Source: Watersipora subatra
Taxonomy: Eukaryota; Bryozoa; Gymnolaemata; Cheilostomatida; Watersiporidae
DNA length: 64,000 bases
Reading direction: 5' to 3'
Assembly (NCBI RefSeq): GCF_963576615.1
Contig: NC_088708.1
Span: 60,809,196-60,873,195 of the forward strand
The notes beneath the pieces are model-generated. The model had not been told where the DNA came from and did not search any database. It worked only from the letters and a program-made list of their open reading frames with translations. The position numbers and the translations under genes are program-made. This document shows, piece after piece, positions 23,401 through 31,259 of this stretch. The number at the start of each line of letters is the position of its first letter. Position 1 is the stretch's first letter.

Positions 23401-26016
23401 TTTAGCAATGTAGTCTTAGTTCACAAATACATTTTTACTCATATTGGTTGTGATAATGCAACTAGAGGCCAAATATCTATTTGTCCATAGCTCTAAATTT
23501 TTAATGTTAACATACCAGTTTTTGGAAAACAAGTTAGCTAATTCTGTAGATAAAGTTATTCTGGCAACCAAAACTATTTGTGGAGGAAGAACTAAATAAC
23601 TACCCTCCTAAAGTATGAATTATTCAAACTTAAAATAACTGAGAGCTTGATTGGAGGTTTCATCTGAAAAGATCAGTTGATCTACTGCCAGACGTGTATG
23701 CAATATGTATGGCTGGTGCAAAACCTTCAAATAGACTATATAAATAAGATTCACATTTTCCAAACTTTTTTCAACTTGCAATCTCAACCTCATTTTGATT
23801 ATTTAGAGCTACAGAAAAAAAGACCAGTTTATTGTGGGGCCAGTCATAGAGGGTCGTCAGTATGAGGAATTCTGGGAAATGGCAATATCTAAGAGTATTC
23901 AAACTATTGTTATGCTGGACTCACAGGTAATGGCTGACATCGCTTGGCTAAGGTTCTAGTGCTCATAGCTAGTAAAGTTAGTATTACAGTTCAAATATGC
24001 TTGAAAATAGAGAAATTATGTTATGAACTAAAAATGGACTCAAAGCTGTATTTTAATACCTCTATATATATGTCTGACTTCTTCGATGTTTTTTTGTTGT
24101 TTAACTGAATATAAACTTAATATAATTTGTTTTGTGAATAATTTTTTAAAATTTTACAATCAATTTTCAGCAGCAGATAAATGGACTCCTCCCTAAGTCT
24201 GGTGAACCCTCTTTATGCTCTGGAAAAATACTTATTGACAGAGTGAATTCACGGTGCAATCAAATGATAGACGTAATCCATCTAACAGTGAATGTGAGTA
24301 TTTTTGTCCACAAGTTTTACATTATGTACAGTATTAAATCAAATATTTCATTATAACCGTTTTTACCATACAATGCTGGTTTACCTATAAATTGTGGGTA
24401 TTCCTGCAGAGAAAGTTCCAGTACTAGATAAACACAACAATTGATAGTAAATCTGTTGTGATGGAACAAATAAAAAAATTGAGCTGAAATATGTAAGTGT
24501 AATAACAAGTCTTTTTAGAATCAGTTCATCAATCAGGTTCATTAGGTACCAATCTTCTGGTGGAGACTTAGCATAGGTTGGAACACCCGGCATTGTGTGA
24601 TAACTGACTAAACATAGGTTTTTCAAATAAATCATGTTGTCAGTGTGGCCACACTTAGGCTGTCCTAAGCGTAAGTAAGCTGTCCTGTCATTTGTTAACT
24701 CAAAAGCAATAAAAAATTCTGGCAAGCGACAGCGCACTTACATTAAAAATAAACAACTACTGTGCTAATTAATTCTGACCACAATTCAAGTAATTCTGAG
24801 CAAATGTTAGTAATGCTGTATAAAGTATAGGGTTGTTTAAAAGGTAAAAACTTAGGCAGCGTCATCTAGAGTTACCAAAAAGTTGAATTGAAATTTCAGA
24901 GCCAGCCAATTTTCTTCATGAAGATCAAAGTTTGGGCTGACGGAGAAGTGAAGGATCTACCGGACTACAGTTCCTTGCTCTACTACCTAAGTGCTGTTGA
25001 GAGACAAGTTCAAGGTGACACAGAAGGCAAGATATGTGTGATGGACTCGTAAGTAATAACTGACTGACAGGATAAAACTAATAAGATTTAAGCAACCATC
25101 ATTTACACAACTAAATACAAACCTCGACAATGCTCTCAGCCTATATCAGTCTTAAATTTAGATAAAGTGGGTAATTGTAAAAGTGGCACATTTCAGAATG
25201 ATGATTCAGCTGCCTAACTGTATTGTTTCTGAATTCACAATAAAATATTTTGTATCAAACTATCATTGTCACAGTTTCAGCCAGATCAACGCTTTTTCTA
25301 ATTGTAGAGAGAACGGGAGAAAAGCAGACATTTTTATAGCAGCCTACAATGCCATGAAAAAATTAAACGCTGAACAGTTGGTAGATGTTTATGGTTCGGT
25401 TCTGGATGTGCGAAGCAGAAGCTCCAACTCTGTCTTTACTATGGTAAGTACCTGATTATTGGTAGATGCCCACATTATGCTGATTGAATTTTTGAAGGTA
25501 ATGTTTTCTTACCCACAACCTTGTGGAAGGTTACACAGTACTGCTAATCACCTAAATAATCTGCTTGAAAGAGACTCACACCAAATCTATGTACGCATTG
25601 TTGCGCTACAACACCATGCCATCTTGTTTGAGTAGCTCCATCTAATTCAATGCGCAAAGATGATATTTTAGCATTTATTTTTAGAACTATTGTAAGATGC
25701 TTAACTTTTCTGTTTGAGCCTATTATTAAAAGTTTAGTAAGTTATATATATAAAGTCTGCATTTTATTGTATAGCTGACCATCTATCAATCCTTAATGTA
25801 CACTCACTTTTATCTGAATCGTAACATCCAGTATAGGTACTCTTAAGGACAGAGCCTTAGCATTATAACAATTATGCTTTTCTCTTAGATTTTTACAACA
25901 ATCTTTCAAAAAACTTTCAAACAGATGTGTATGATGTATGCAAGTGTCAACCTTTCTATTTACAGGAGAACTACCTGTACCTCTACAACCTGGTACTCTT
26001 CTTTATGAGCCCCTAA
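3150..26016 (+). CDS. Receptor-type tyrosine phosphatase-like gene, both phosphatase domains degenerate (22 exons, 5' partial)
   Basis: Exons chained by hand with consistent phases: 3150-3262, 4827-5022, 5805-6176, 6360-6480, 6902-6963, 11217-11326, 11514-11595, 14276-14514, 17066-17179, 17351-17387, 19449-19546, 20159-20284, 20694-20842, 21298-21433, 22509-22634, 22777-22834, 23141-23190, 23807-23926, 24171-24293, 24900-25048, 25308-25443, 25966-26016. The product is about 921 residues: FnIII (1-102), membrane-proximal ectodomain (103-230), transmembrane helix (about 240-262), juxtamembrane region (263-430), D1 (about 430-660) and D2 (about 690-921). D1 keeps the RPTP fold signature but reads [10 protein letters not shown] where HCSxGxGRTG is expected, and WGE for WPD. 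D2 reads VMDSENGRKA at the P-loop. Active RPTPs remove phosphate from tyrosine; this one should bind at most. Signal peptide and earlier ectodomain exons are not in view. An AATAAA lies at 26387. Exon borders are predictions without transcript support. Confidence 0.85.
4827..5022 (+). CDS. RPTP-like exon b: second half of fibronectin III domain
   Basis: Acceptor TTTGACAG, donor CAG|GTAAAA; phase 0 to 1. It encodes [20 protein letters not shown] and then [14 protein letters not shown], matching the F-G strands of FnIII (Leu, Tyr, and the terminal T-K-P). Together with the previous exon it makes one full domain of about 100 residues. Confidence 0.75.
5805..6176 (+). CDS. RPTP-like exon c: membrane-proximal ectodomain with furin-type site
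   Basis: Acceptor ACACTTTTAG, donor GTAG|GTGGGT; phase 1 to 1. The 124 residues contain candidate N-glycosylation sites (NDT, NYS, NLS), a dibasic RVKR|E at 5939-5950, and [20 protein letters not shown], which resembles the last FnIII-like module of R2-type RPTPs, where furin-like proteases cut. Confidence 0.85.
6360..6480 (+). CDS. RPTP-like exon d: transmembrane helix
   Basis: Acceptor ACTGTGTAG, donor TTGAG|GTAGGC; phase 1 to 2. A Lys/Ser/Gly-rich stalk leads to a hydrophobic segment ([16 protein letters not shown]) followed by the stop-transfer RRHLR. This sets the topology: everything upstream is extracellular. Confidence 0.85.
6902..6963 (+). CDS. RPTP-like exon e: cytoplasmic juxtamembrane
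   Basis: Acceptor TTGCAATAG, donor TTCAC|GTAAGT; phase 2 to 1. Short charged segment ([19 protein letters not shown]). It is accepted because its phases link the transmembrane exon to 11217-11326. Confidence 0.7.
8130..9450 (+). repeat. Diverged direct repeats bracketing the minisatellite
   Basis: About 130 bp at 8130-8265 is repeated at about 9340-9450. Both share TGTGAAATCTTTA, then GGTTGCTT, TTAAACTCTGAAGTCTTGTT and GAAAGCCA in the same order and spacing. The minisatellite array lies between them, so a local duplication or an element with direct terminal repeats carried or preceded the array. Confidence 0.65.
8350..9092 (+). repeat. 36-bp minisatellite, about 20 copies
   Basis: The tandem unit is 36 bp, carrying TATGTTTCACAT, then TTTTCATCT, then a purine-rich TGGAGGTGTGTAG. 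Because 36 is a multiple of three, several frames stay open as a 12-residue repeat, which gives long false ORFs. A block of about five units near 8530-8667 recurs almost exactly near 8707-8847, including a unit shortened to GGTGTTAGTATG, so there is higher-order amplification. The left edge (8312-8335) has two inverted CCTCCATA words. Confidence 0.9.
10279..10405. repeat. Long hairpin, about 50-bp arms, 27-nt loop
   Basis: 10279-10328 and 10356-10405 are reverse complements. The inner 34 bp (through GTAGTTCTTCAAGTGAG) is perfect; the outer part has a few mismatches. The structure is intronic on the transcribed strand of the RPTP-like gene. It could be a small palindromic transposon derivative or a precursor-like RNA hairpin. 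Confidence 0.85.
11217..11326 (+). CDS. RPTP-like exon f: juxtamembrane
   Basis: Acceptor GGTTGTAG, donor GATGAG|GTAAAA; phase 1 to 0. It encodes [20 protein letters not shown] and a Ser/Tyr-containing tail. No domain; accepted on phase and open frame. Confidence 0.65.
11514..11595 (+). CDS. RPTP-like exon g: juxtamembrane
   Basis: Acceptor CTTTCTTTTAG, donor AGCAG|GTAGGA; phase 0 to 1. Encodes a basic segment ([20 protein letters not shown]). The phase-0 entry is required by the preceding exon's phase-0 exit. Confidence 0.65.
12265..12968 (-). pseudogene. Unidentified minus-strand coding relic in an intron
   Basis: Two minus-strand open pieces (12265-12447 and 12726-12968) look protein-like rather than random. 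The first contains [15 protein letters not shown] and a basic tail ending in KRNTN; the second is charged ([17 protein letters not shown]). They lie in the same intron and are probably remnants of one transposon ORF. I do not recognise the family. Confidence 0.3.
13150..14060 (+). repeat. Interspersed repeat copy A with tRNA-like module
   Basis: About 900 bp diverged from copy B (14980-15880). Shared landmarks in order include AACATATAACAA, TCTGTTTTGCTAC, ACAAACTGAGAAAACAGA (ACCGAG in B), GAAGTGTGTGTGTA and ACTGGTACCTCT. The downstream end has a tRNA-like segment with a box A match (TAGCTCAGTGG, 13948-13958) and a box B match (GAGTTCAAATCC, about 13976-13987), followed by TTTTAATAGCTATA. It looks like a SINE-type or composite non-autonomous element. 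Confidence 0.7.
14276..14514 (+). CDS. RPTP-like exon h: juxtamembrane up to D1
   Basis: Acceptor TATTTCCAG, donor TTTAAA|GTTAGT; phase 1 to 0. Acidic and Tyr-rich ([20 protein letters not shown]), ending in the amphipathic helix that leads into D1 ([11 protein letters not shown]). Several Tyr sit in acidic context and could be phosphorylated or bound by SH2 domains. Confidence 0.8.
14980..15880 (+). repeat. Interspersed repeat copy B with tRNA-like module
   Basis: Second copy of the family described for 13150-14060, same orientation. It has the same order of landmarks and the tRNA-like end (box B-like AGTTCAAATCC near 15819-15829) followed by TTTTAATAGCTATAGCTGGACA. The (TA)n microsatellite begins immediately after it, which may be the simple-repeat tail of the element. 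Confidence 0.7.
15917..16137. repeat. (TA)n microsatellite with longer internal repeat
   Basis: Alternating AT with about four copies of a roughly 36-bp higher unit containing TCTATATATACATGCATAAAA, ending in pure (TA)n. It is continuous with the AT block at 16881-16939 but for the LTR inserted between them. Confidence 0.9.
16138..16880 (-). mobile_element. Solo LTR inserted in an AT microsatellite
   Basis: A 743-bp GC-richer block with TG...CA termini on both strands (TGTAAAGGTC...GTCCTCCACA), bounded on both sides by (TA)n. Read on the minus strand it starts TGTGGAGGAC, has a TATAAAAGG promoter element (rev. comp. near 16635-16643) and then a GC-rich R/U5-like part, the layout of an LTR. 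A duplicated CAGGCCTGTGA(G/A)GCAGGCCC word lies at about 16688 and 16733. No coding sequence flanks it, so it is a solo LTR. The AT context hides the target duplication. Confidence 0.75.
16881..16939. repeat. (TA)n microsatellite
   Basis: Pure alternating AT on the right side of the solo LTR. Open frames through it (Tyr-Ile repeats) are artefacts. Confidence 0.9.
17066..17179 (+). CDS. RPTP-like exon i: start of phosphatase domain D1
   Basis: Acceptor TATTTAAAG, donor CTCAAA|GTGCGT; phase 0 to 0. Encodes [20 protein letters not shown], then [16 protein letters not shown], equivalent to the KNRYxNxxPYDxxRVKL segment of PTP domains. The Tyr of the phosphotyrosine loop is kept, but the KNRY context has become NESY. 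Confidence 0.85.
17351..17387 (+). CDS. RPTP-like exon j: D1 core strand
   Basis: Acceptor ACTTTGTAG, donor TCGAG|GTAAGA; phase 0 to 1. The 37-nt micro-exon encodes [12 protein letters not shown](G), matching YIATQG of PTPs. The usual preceding motif (DYINANYIDGY) has no counterpart, so D1 is shortened here. Confidence 0.75.
17388..19448 (+). other. 2-kb intron, no coding
   Basis: Intron inside D1. Mostly AT-rich. A GC-rich patch at about 18330-18480 (GGGGGGCGGGGACC near 18392) stands out and may be a transposon remnant with weak tRNA-like words. No exon was seen. Confidence 0.5.
19449..19546 (+). CDS. RPTP-like exon k: D1
   Basis: Acceptor CTGTCAACAG, donor AAAAAG|GTAATT; phase 1 to 0. Encodes [20 protein letters not shown], clearly equivalent to GPLPxTxxDFWxMVWE of PTP domains, with Leu for the Trp in DFW. 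Confidence 0.9.
20159..20284 (+). CDS. RPTP-like exon l: D1
   Basis: Acceptor TCATTACAG, donor TACAAG|GTATTA; phase 0 to 0. Encodes [20 protein letters not shown] and a segment ending in [10 protein letters not shown], matching the CxxYWP...FGDxxV...YxxRTxxL segment of PTPs. Confidence 0.9.
20455..20487. repeat. (TAA)n microsatellite
   Basis: About eleven ATA/TAA triplets in an RPTP-like intron. Confidence 0.9.
20694..20842 (+). CDS. RPTP-like exon m: D1 WPD-loop region and start of P-loop
   Basis: Acceptor ATGTTGTAG, donor CACAGCAG|GTAACC; phase 0 to 2. Encodes [18 protein letters not shown], where WPDHGVP is expected (WGE, so the general-acid Asp is Glu with Gly for Pro), and ends GPILVHS, the strand entering the P-loop, with Ser in place of the nucleophilic Cys. 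Confidence 0.9.
21298..21433 (+). CDS. RPTP-like exon n: D1 P-loop remainder
   Basis: Acceptor CATCTTTAG, donor ACAGAG|GTAATC; phase 2 to 0. Completes [10 protein letters not shown] and continues [20 protein letters not shown] and [11 protein letters not shown]. The helix and the QRPxMVQT region align fully with PTPs, so the motif loss is not a mis-splice. The Q-loop reads IKTETEY where QTxxQY is expected. Confidence 0.9.
21434..22508 (+). other. 1.1-kb intron, nothing recognised
   Basis: AT-rich intron between D1 and the D1-D2 linker. No repeats or exons were identified. Confidence 0.5.
22509..22634 (+). CDS. RPTP-like exon o: end of D1 and linker
   Basis: Acceptor GTTTTCTAG, donor TATCAG|GTTGAG; phase 0 to 0. 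Encodes [20 protein letters not shown] followed by a Lys-rich helix; matches the QYxFIxxALLE C-terminal helix of D1. Confidence 0.85.
22777..22834 (+). CDS. RPTP-like exon p: D2 entry
   Basis: Acceptor CTAATGCAG, donor GGAAG|GTAAGA; phase 0 to 1. Encodes [19 protein letters not shown]. The first part of D2 is unusually short. Confidence 0.75.
23141..23190 (+). CDS. RPTP-like exon q: D2
   Basis: Acceptor ACTGTTTTAG, donor CTTGAT|GTGAGT; phase 1 to 0. Encodes [16 protein letters not shown], the slot of SDYINASFIDGY in D2 domains. Confidence 0.75.
23807..23926 (+). CDS. RPTP-like exon r: D2
   Basis: Acceptor GATTATTTAG, donor TCACAG|GTAATG; phase 0 to 0. Encodes [20 protein letters not shown], then [17 protein letters not shown], equivalent to the YIxTQGP...FWxMVWE...IVML segment. 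Confidence 0.9.
24171..24293 (+). CDS. RPTP-like exon s: D2
   Basis: Acceptor CAATTTTCAG, donor GTGAAT|GTGAGT; phase 0 to 0. Encodes a segment with [20 protein letters not shown], the beta strands that precede the WPD loop in D2. Confidence 0.8.
24900..25048 (+). CDS. RPTP-like exon t: D2 WPD-loop region
   Basis: Acceptor AAATTTCAG, donor GACTC|GTAAGT; phase 0 to 2. Encodes [20 protein letters not shown] and, at the end, [11 protein letters not shown] replaces WPD; MD replaces the P-loop HC, so D2 has Asp for the nucleophile, a substitution also known in the D2 domains of PTPRG and PTPRZ. Confidence 0.9.
25308..25443 (+). CDS. RPTP-like exon u: D2 P-loop remainder
   Basis: Acceptor CTAATTGTAG, donor ACTATG|GTAAGT; phase 2 to 0. 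Completes [20 protein letters not shown]; by length the P-loop Arg position is Lys. The helix continues normally ([20 protein letters not shown]). Confidence 0.9.
25966..26016 (+). CDS. RPTP-like exon v: C-terminal helix and stop
   Basis: Acceptor TATTTACAG; ends at TAA 26014-26016. Encodes [16 protein letters not shown], the final QYxFxYxxxLEYL-type helix of a PTP domain. The 3' UTR runs to an AATAAA at 26387-26392. Confidence 0.9.
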   Translation, partial: ENYLYLYNLVLFFMSP

Positions 26017-26386
26017 ACTTGTCAACCTGTACTTCAAAGAGTGTTAACATCACCAGTGCCTATACCCGCATGAGTTCTGAGGGTGCCTGTTATCACTTTA
26101 TCTAATCAAACAATGAATACTTGCCAAGACGGCACTAGCTTCACCTAAACTCTATTAATAGCTAAACCAATGCAGTAACTGAAGTGTTAGCACTTTTAAG
26201 ACAATCTATATTTTTCCATAAACATGTATATTAAAAAGCTCCATCATTTACTCACATAGATTTAACTTTTATGAACAACGGATACCACAATTTGGTTTCA
26301 AAAGATGGGAATATTCAGTGTATTTTTATCAAATGTAAAGATATTTACTCTGCACATCATGCTTTATCTAAACTCACTTTATGGCT

Positions 26387-26392
26387 AATAAA
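26387..26392 (+). promoter_or_regulatory. Polyadenylation signal AATAAA
   Basis: 370 bp after the RPTP-like stop codon. The same hexamer is kept in the inverted copy (complement at 44015-44020). Confidence 0.55.
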
Positions 26393-26595
26393 CTAAAGAT
26401 TTGTTTCTAAAGTGTCTGTGCAATTTAACTTCTAAAGTGTCCGTGTATGTTAATTTTTAAAGTGTTTACATAGGGTAATATTGAACAAATTTAAAACAAA
26501 CCTAAACAAATTTGAACAAGTGTCTGTGCAGGTTACCTTGTAATGATCTGTGCTGATTAATGTTAAACAGATTAAGTAAGGCAAAGGTTGCTTAA

Positions 26596-29318
26596 CCCTT
26601 CAAACTCTTGCCATCTTAATCAATGGGTTTCAGTATCCCTGAGCACTTAGTCAAAACGTAGGACATTTTGAAACTTTTATTCAATATATCTAAATCCGCT
26701 CATAATCAAATTGTATTTGGTGAAACATTGACAAACAATTCCATAAACCATCTGCAAATGTTAACAAAGTAGAAAAAAATGTTTATTTTCTTTGTCTAAA
26801 ACCATCAAAACTTGTAGATTTTGGCAACTGCAACTGTTGTCAGATAAAACTGTATCAAATGGTTTTATTTTCTGACAATTCATTAAACAAGTACAACAAA
26901 GATTCAGTCTCAAAATTTATGTCCAGAATCTATCTTTGGTGCTGTAAGCCTTGAAACAGTTGGCCTCTCTTATATCGACAAAGAGGAAAATACTGCATGA
27001 TAAGCACTTGTATACAATCTATTGCAGCTTTAACAAATTTTCATATAAAGCATGTGCATTCTGCTTCTTTGGTCTAAAGTAATTTTTTAAGCAAATAAAA
27101 CATCTGTGTTTTGCTGAAGTGCTTTCTGCTTTTTCTATTAGGTTAATTGGCTGCATCTGAGTATTATGAAGACGTCCTTCTGTCTGAACTTGGCATCCAA
27201 GATACAGATTGGCATCCAAGATACAGGGGGCATCTCGTTTGTAACCCCTACAAGCTCTGCGCCCAACTTCTTTTTATACTAATGAATAGTTAGCCTCTTG
27301 CCAGTTCGAACGTAAGGGACCAGTTTTCTATAGATTGCATATAAGTTGTAGACAGCTTACAAGAACAGTTTTACAAATCAACCTTCTTGACCAGCAGTAA
27401 TGATGTCTACAATGCTGTAATTTGGTGAGCTGACCATTTTTATCAGTCACACTCATGTACTGGTTGTGACTCTTTACAGCTTCTGGTCAATCAACTTCTT
27501 CCTTCTGTGAGTTCTGGCTTAGTACCTCAAAACATGTTCAGCTGGTTTTGAAGCTTCACTTGACGTTAGAGATCAATTTTTTGTCACACCAGACAATAAC
27601 TGCACCGTTTCCATTGAACAGTAGCTTATTTTTCCTTTGGTTCATCTGCGTCACTATTAGCTGCTTTGAAATTTTTTTTGTTTGTCATAGCTATTCTGGT
27701 CATGAGAGTACTACATCTAAAAAGCAAATGTTTACAAAGAGCAACAGATGTGTAAAACATGTCTGTGTACAAAATATAGTGCTGTCCAGCATTTAGTGCA
27801 CGGATAAAAGTCACTAGATTTTCTTTGGTACCATGTTTCATGTCTGCATTGGCATCATCATGGCTGACTGTGTGTATTTCTGCATTGGAAATATAGCCAG
27901 TTTTTCTTTCACAGAGGAAAAAGGATTCCAGACACCATTTGATGGTCTTTGCCTTGATGCACTACATATCTAATAGACAAAGTATTTTTTTCTGGAATCA
28001 TCCCTTCATCTAAAGAAAGTTGCTGCTCTGGAACATTCAAGGGTCTAAATCTATTTAGCATGTGAACAAGAATTGGTCTTTTTTTGTCAAGGCTGGTTTG
28101 GCTTTCATTAACACAATGCAGCATGAATCACATAGTAAAAAACGATCTCGAGCCATTATTTTACCAAAGCCAGGGGTGTAGGTTAACCCGTGATGTTGCT
28201 CAAAATAAAAATAAGACTGATTTCTATCTCTGTACCAAATTATCTCCATTAGATATTTTATTCCAAAGAGAGCTTTGAGCTTAGGAAAAGACAAACTTTT
28301 GAATGATGCAGCTACATAATCACTAGTTTTTGCTACTCTGCCAGATGCAGCTTTTTGGTTGGTCATTACTTCGACTAGATTCCACAAATCCTCAGTTCAG
28401 AAAGTCTCAAAACAATTCAAAAGTGTGATTTCATTGAGAAAGTCAGCAGGTAAGTTTCTTATGTCAGGTTTTTTAGAGTAAATGGTAACTGTTGAAAAGT
28501 AGCAGGATCTACATCTCGTCCAAGAGTGCCTCCATTTGGTGCTGGTCGATAATCCTGGCTCTTGCCATATGACCATTCCTTATGCCTGTCTGCAGAGCTT
28601 AGACCTGAATCACCTCTATCCTGATTATTTCTACGTCTGCATGTTTTTCTTTTAGCTCTTTTAGGTATTGATGGAGCTGCTCTATCACTATCAGAGCTAT
28701 TATGGTTATCGGCACCAGTATCACTGCCGTGCTCGACTACGGCATCTTGGGAATTCCCACATACATGTTTGGTAAAATTGTTTGAAAGATTATAAATTCT
28801 GTCAAGCACAACTTCATCCTCCATTTTTGACTCAAAACCATCAGCAAAATTATAGTTAGAATCAAATAACTCTTCATTTTTATCACTATTGTCTATTGCA
28901 TCTCCTGTGAATGATGGGACATCACAAATGTCCCGTCATTCACGCATGTTGCACTTCATACCTGCGAAACTACTATTTTGAAAGCAGTAAACTTAATATT
29001 ATCTGAAAGCCAAGAAACTGCACCAAATAGTTTAAAGAACTTTATAATGGGAGCAAATGTGCATTTGCAGTTGGCATCAAATAGCTCTAAATTTCCGATC
29101 ATTATTTATGAACACGCCCACATATTTTGGAAAATGGTAAAAATCGATGTAAAATTTTCCAGTATAATTTTTTATGCAGGAATTAAATTGATTGGTTTGC
29201 GCTGTTGCTTAGAAACAACAATTGTAACCAGAGCCATGCCAATACCGGTATTCAGGCTGTTAGATTTTCCGACACACTCTACATAATGCGGGAATATCAG
29301 CCGCTTGGGCTCAAAGGG
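26596..29318 (-). mobile_element. piggyBac-type DNA transposon with TTAA target duplication
   Basis: 2723 bp bounded by TTAA on both sides (26592-26595 and 29319-29322). Ends are CCCTTCAAACTC (left) and, on the other strand, CCCTTTGAGCCC (right). An internal 15-bp inverted repeat (28907-28921 / 28929-28943, one mismatch) lies upstream of the transposase. TTAA duplication plus CCCT-type termini is specific for piggyBac. Confidence 0.85.
27000..28824 (-). pseudogene. piggyBac transposase (degenerate, PGBD-like)
   Basis: Minus-strand pieces in several frames: an acidic N-terminus (28824-28459), a core with MARDRFLLCDSCCIVLM (28387-28055), VPEQQLSLDEGMIPEKNTLS with one of the catalytic Asp (28124-27909), LYTDMFYTSVALCKHLL with another (27841-27626), and a C-terminal Cys-rich tail CFICLKNYF (27219-27019). 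Order and spacing match piggyBac-derived transposases. Frameshifts between pieces mean it is inactive. Confidence 0.8.
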
Positions 29319-29322
29319 TTAA

Positions 29323-30075
29323 AAACCGGAAAATAGACTATGCACAATTGCAGCATTTTGATCACTTGCTCTGGTGATCCTCTGGTAAAAAAACAAACCG
29401 TGGGAAAAGTTTATACTCAGTTTGATAGGCCTGTACAAATTTACAGGAAAAAGGTGGGTAATAGCCTGAGCTAAACCATGACAAAAATGATACTACTTTT
29501 ACCAACATAAAGTCAGTTTAATATAGCAAGCATGATAATGAGAATTCAGTAGCTGCAACAAACATGCTGCATTTGTAAGTTTGTTTAGTTATCTCCTTCA
29601 AACTATCTAAACCATAACATGCCATATCATCGGATACAAACTGTAGTGTCAAGTCTGAAGTCCTGCAGTGTTCAAAGTAATTTAGAAATACTGTGTACAA
29701 TCAATAGATGAAAGTGTTAGCCTAAACAGTCAGTATATATGCTGCTCAAGCGGTGTATGTAGCTGTAAATAAGATATTTATTTAAATGTATTCAATCACA
29801 GTCAAAGAAGCTTGCAAACTAAATATTTTCTCATTGCATTAAAATACTCTGGCTAGAAAATAAAAAGATGAAATGTAAAACCATAGTGTGCTATTGTCAG
29901 TCAGAAAAACAATTTTAGCAAATTTAATAGTCAAAGCTCTTGTGCAAGTAATGTATAATGCAAAACCTTAGTTAAGTTTAAAAAAATTAACGTAGACATA
30001 CAAAGAACATTAATTTTACATTTAAGTGTATGTATTCAATAAATAAGAACTTAGTGCATACAACTTCATCTACAT
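29323..30075. other. No recognised feature
   Basis: AT-rich spacer between the piggyBac element and the hAT-like MITE. Short open frames without motifs. Confidence 0.5.
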
Positions 30076-30577
30076 CAGGGATGTCAAACTCATTTGTACA
30101 AGGGGCCAAAAATCAAAACACATTGTCGGTCACGAGCCAAAAAAAAAATTATGGAACACAATGAAACTAAATGTTTTTGGAACATAAATATAAATAAAAA
30201 CATACGGAACTATCATTTTGAAACAGACTTAAATCTTAAATAAATTATATTTACTATTTTGCTTTCCTTGAAAATATTTCCTGTTAAAAACATATAACAT
30301 TGTTAGTAGATACATACATTTTCTCCTATTGGCTATTAAAAGCTCTGGTTTCAGAATCAACTTTTCTAACTTTGTAATATATTTTAACAGCTAGACTTAT
30401 TTAACAAAAAGTACATGGGAAGGCAGCTGAAGAGTTGCATTAAGCGATCTGTAGCCCAAACCCAGTAGTGCTTCATATTGGGGGCCATAAATAACAACAA
30501 TGTAAAATGATCTTGCTGTCCAGATATAATTACATAGTGAGCCAGATTTGGCTTGCGGGTTGTGAGTTTGACACATG
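30076..30577. mobile_element. hAT-like non-autonomous element (MITE)
   Basis: About 500 bp beginning CAGGGATGTCAAACTCA and ending GTGAGTTTGACACATG, so the ends are imperfect inverted repeats (TGTCAAACTCA shared). CAGGGxTGTCAAACTCA-type termini are typical of hAT-derived MITEs. No transposase inside. The 8-bp target duplication is unclear (CTACAT versus TTTACAT in the flanks). Confidence 0.6.
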
Positions 30578-31259
30578 TGATTTACATGTAGCTATATTTA
30601 TGGGATTTGATAGAGTGATCTTTTTCTTCAATGACCGCTGTTGAGTTTAATGTTGTATTACAGCATACCTTTACGCTATAATAAAAATAATCTGTAATAA
30701 CATAAAATATGCTAGCAGTAATGTTTAGAATTATTAAAATAAGAAACAGAACAGCTAATGAAATTATTTAAATTTGTATACATTAATTGTGGCGCATATT
30801 ACGTTTAGATTAAATAAATAAAGCAAGCCTGAATCAAATGGTGTTCTTTGCAATTACAATTTTATTTCTTTTATAATGTTATTCTGCTGAAAAGATACCT
30901 AAAGTGACCGCAAATAAATACAGCAAAATCAAGCCAATGGTTAACAATGTAGAATAAGAATCAAAAGTAGCGCAAACTGATACACACGGACAAACTGGTT
31001 GGAGAAGTCTCATCCTAAAAATTGCCACCTGTTTATCAAGTATCAAGTCTTTCAATGCTTTAAAAACTTCCGCCAATATATGATTAAACAAGTCATCTTA
31101 AATACTAGACTAACTTATGCAAATACACGTAGTAAGTGTGAGGAGGAAGTGAGGAGTGATGGTTAACTATGAATTGTTAGTTATCGGTTAAATGACTATT
31201 AAACCATTATAACTACTAGGAATTCCCCTGTCATACAGCACACGGCCAAAGTTATAATG
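30578..31259. other. No recognised feature
   Basis: AT-rich spacer; open frames on the minus strand (e.g. 30879-31091) show no motif. Confidence 0.5.

Larger units (their letters stand above)
24466..26545 (+). repeat. Arm 1 of a large inverted duplication (RPTP-like 3' end)
   Basis: This stretch, covering the last three exons, their introns, the 3' UTR and the polyadenylation signal, is present as a reverse complement at about 43740-45935. Coding exon 24900-25048 differs from its copy at about 13 of 149 positions by eye. Introns are also alignable (for example CACCCGGCATTGTGTGATAA here and its complement near 45790-45810). Confidence 0.9.
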
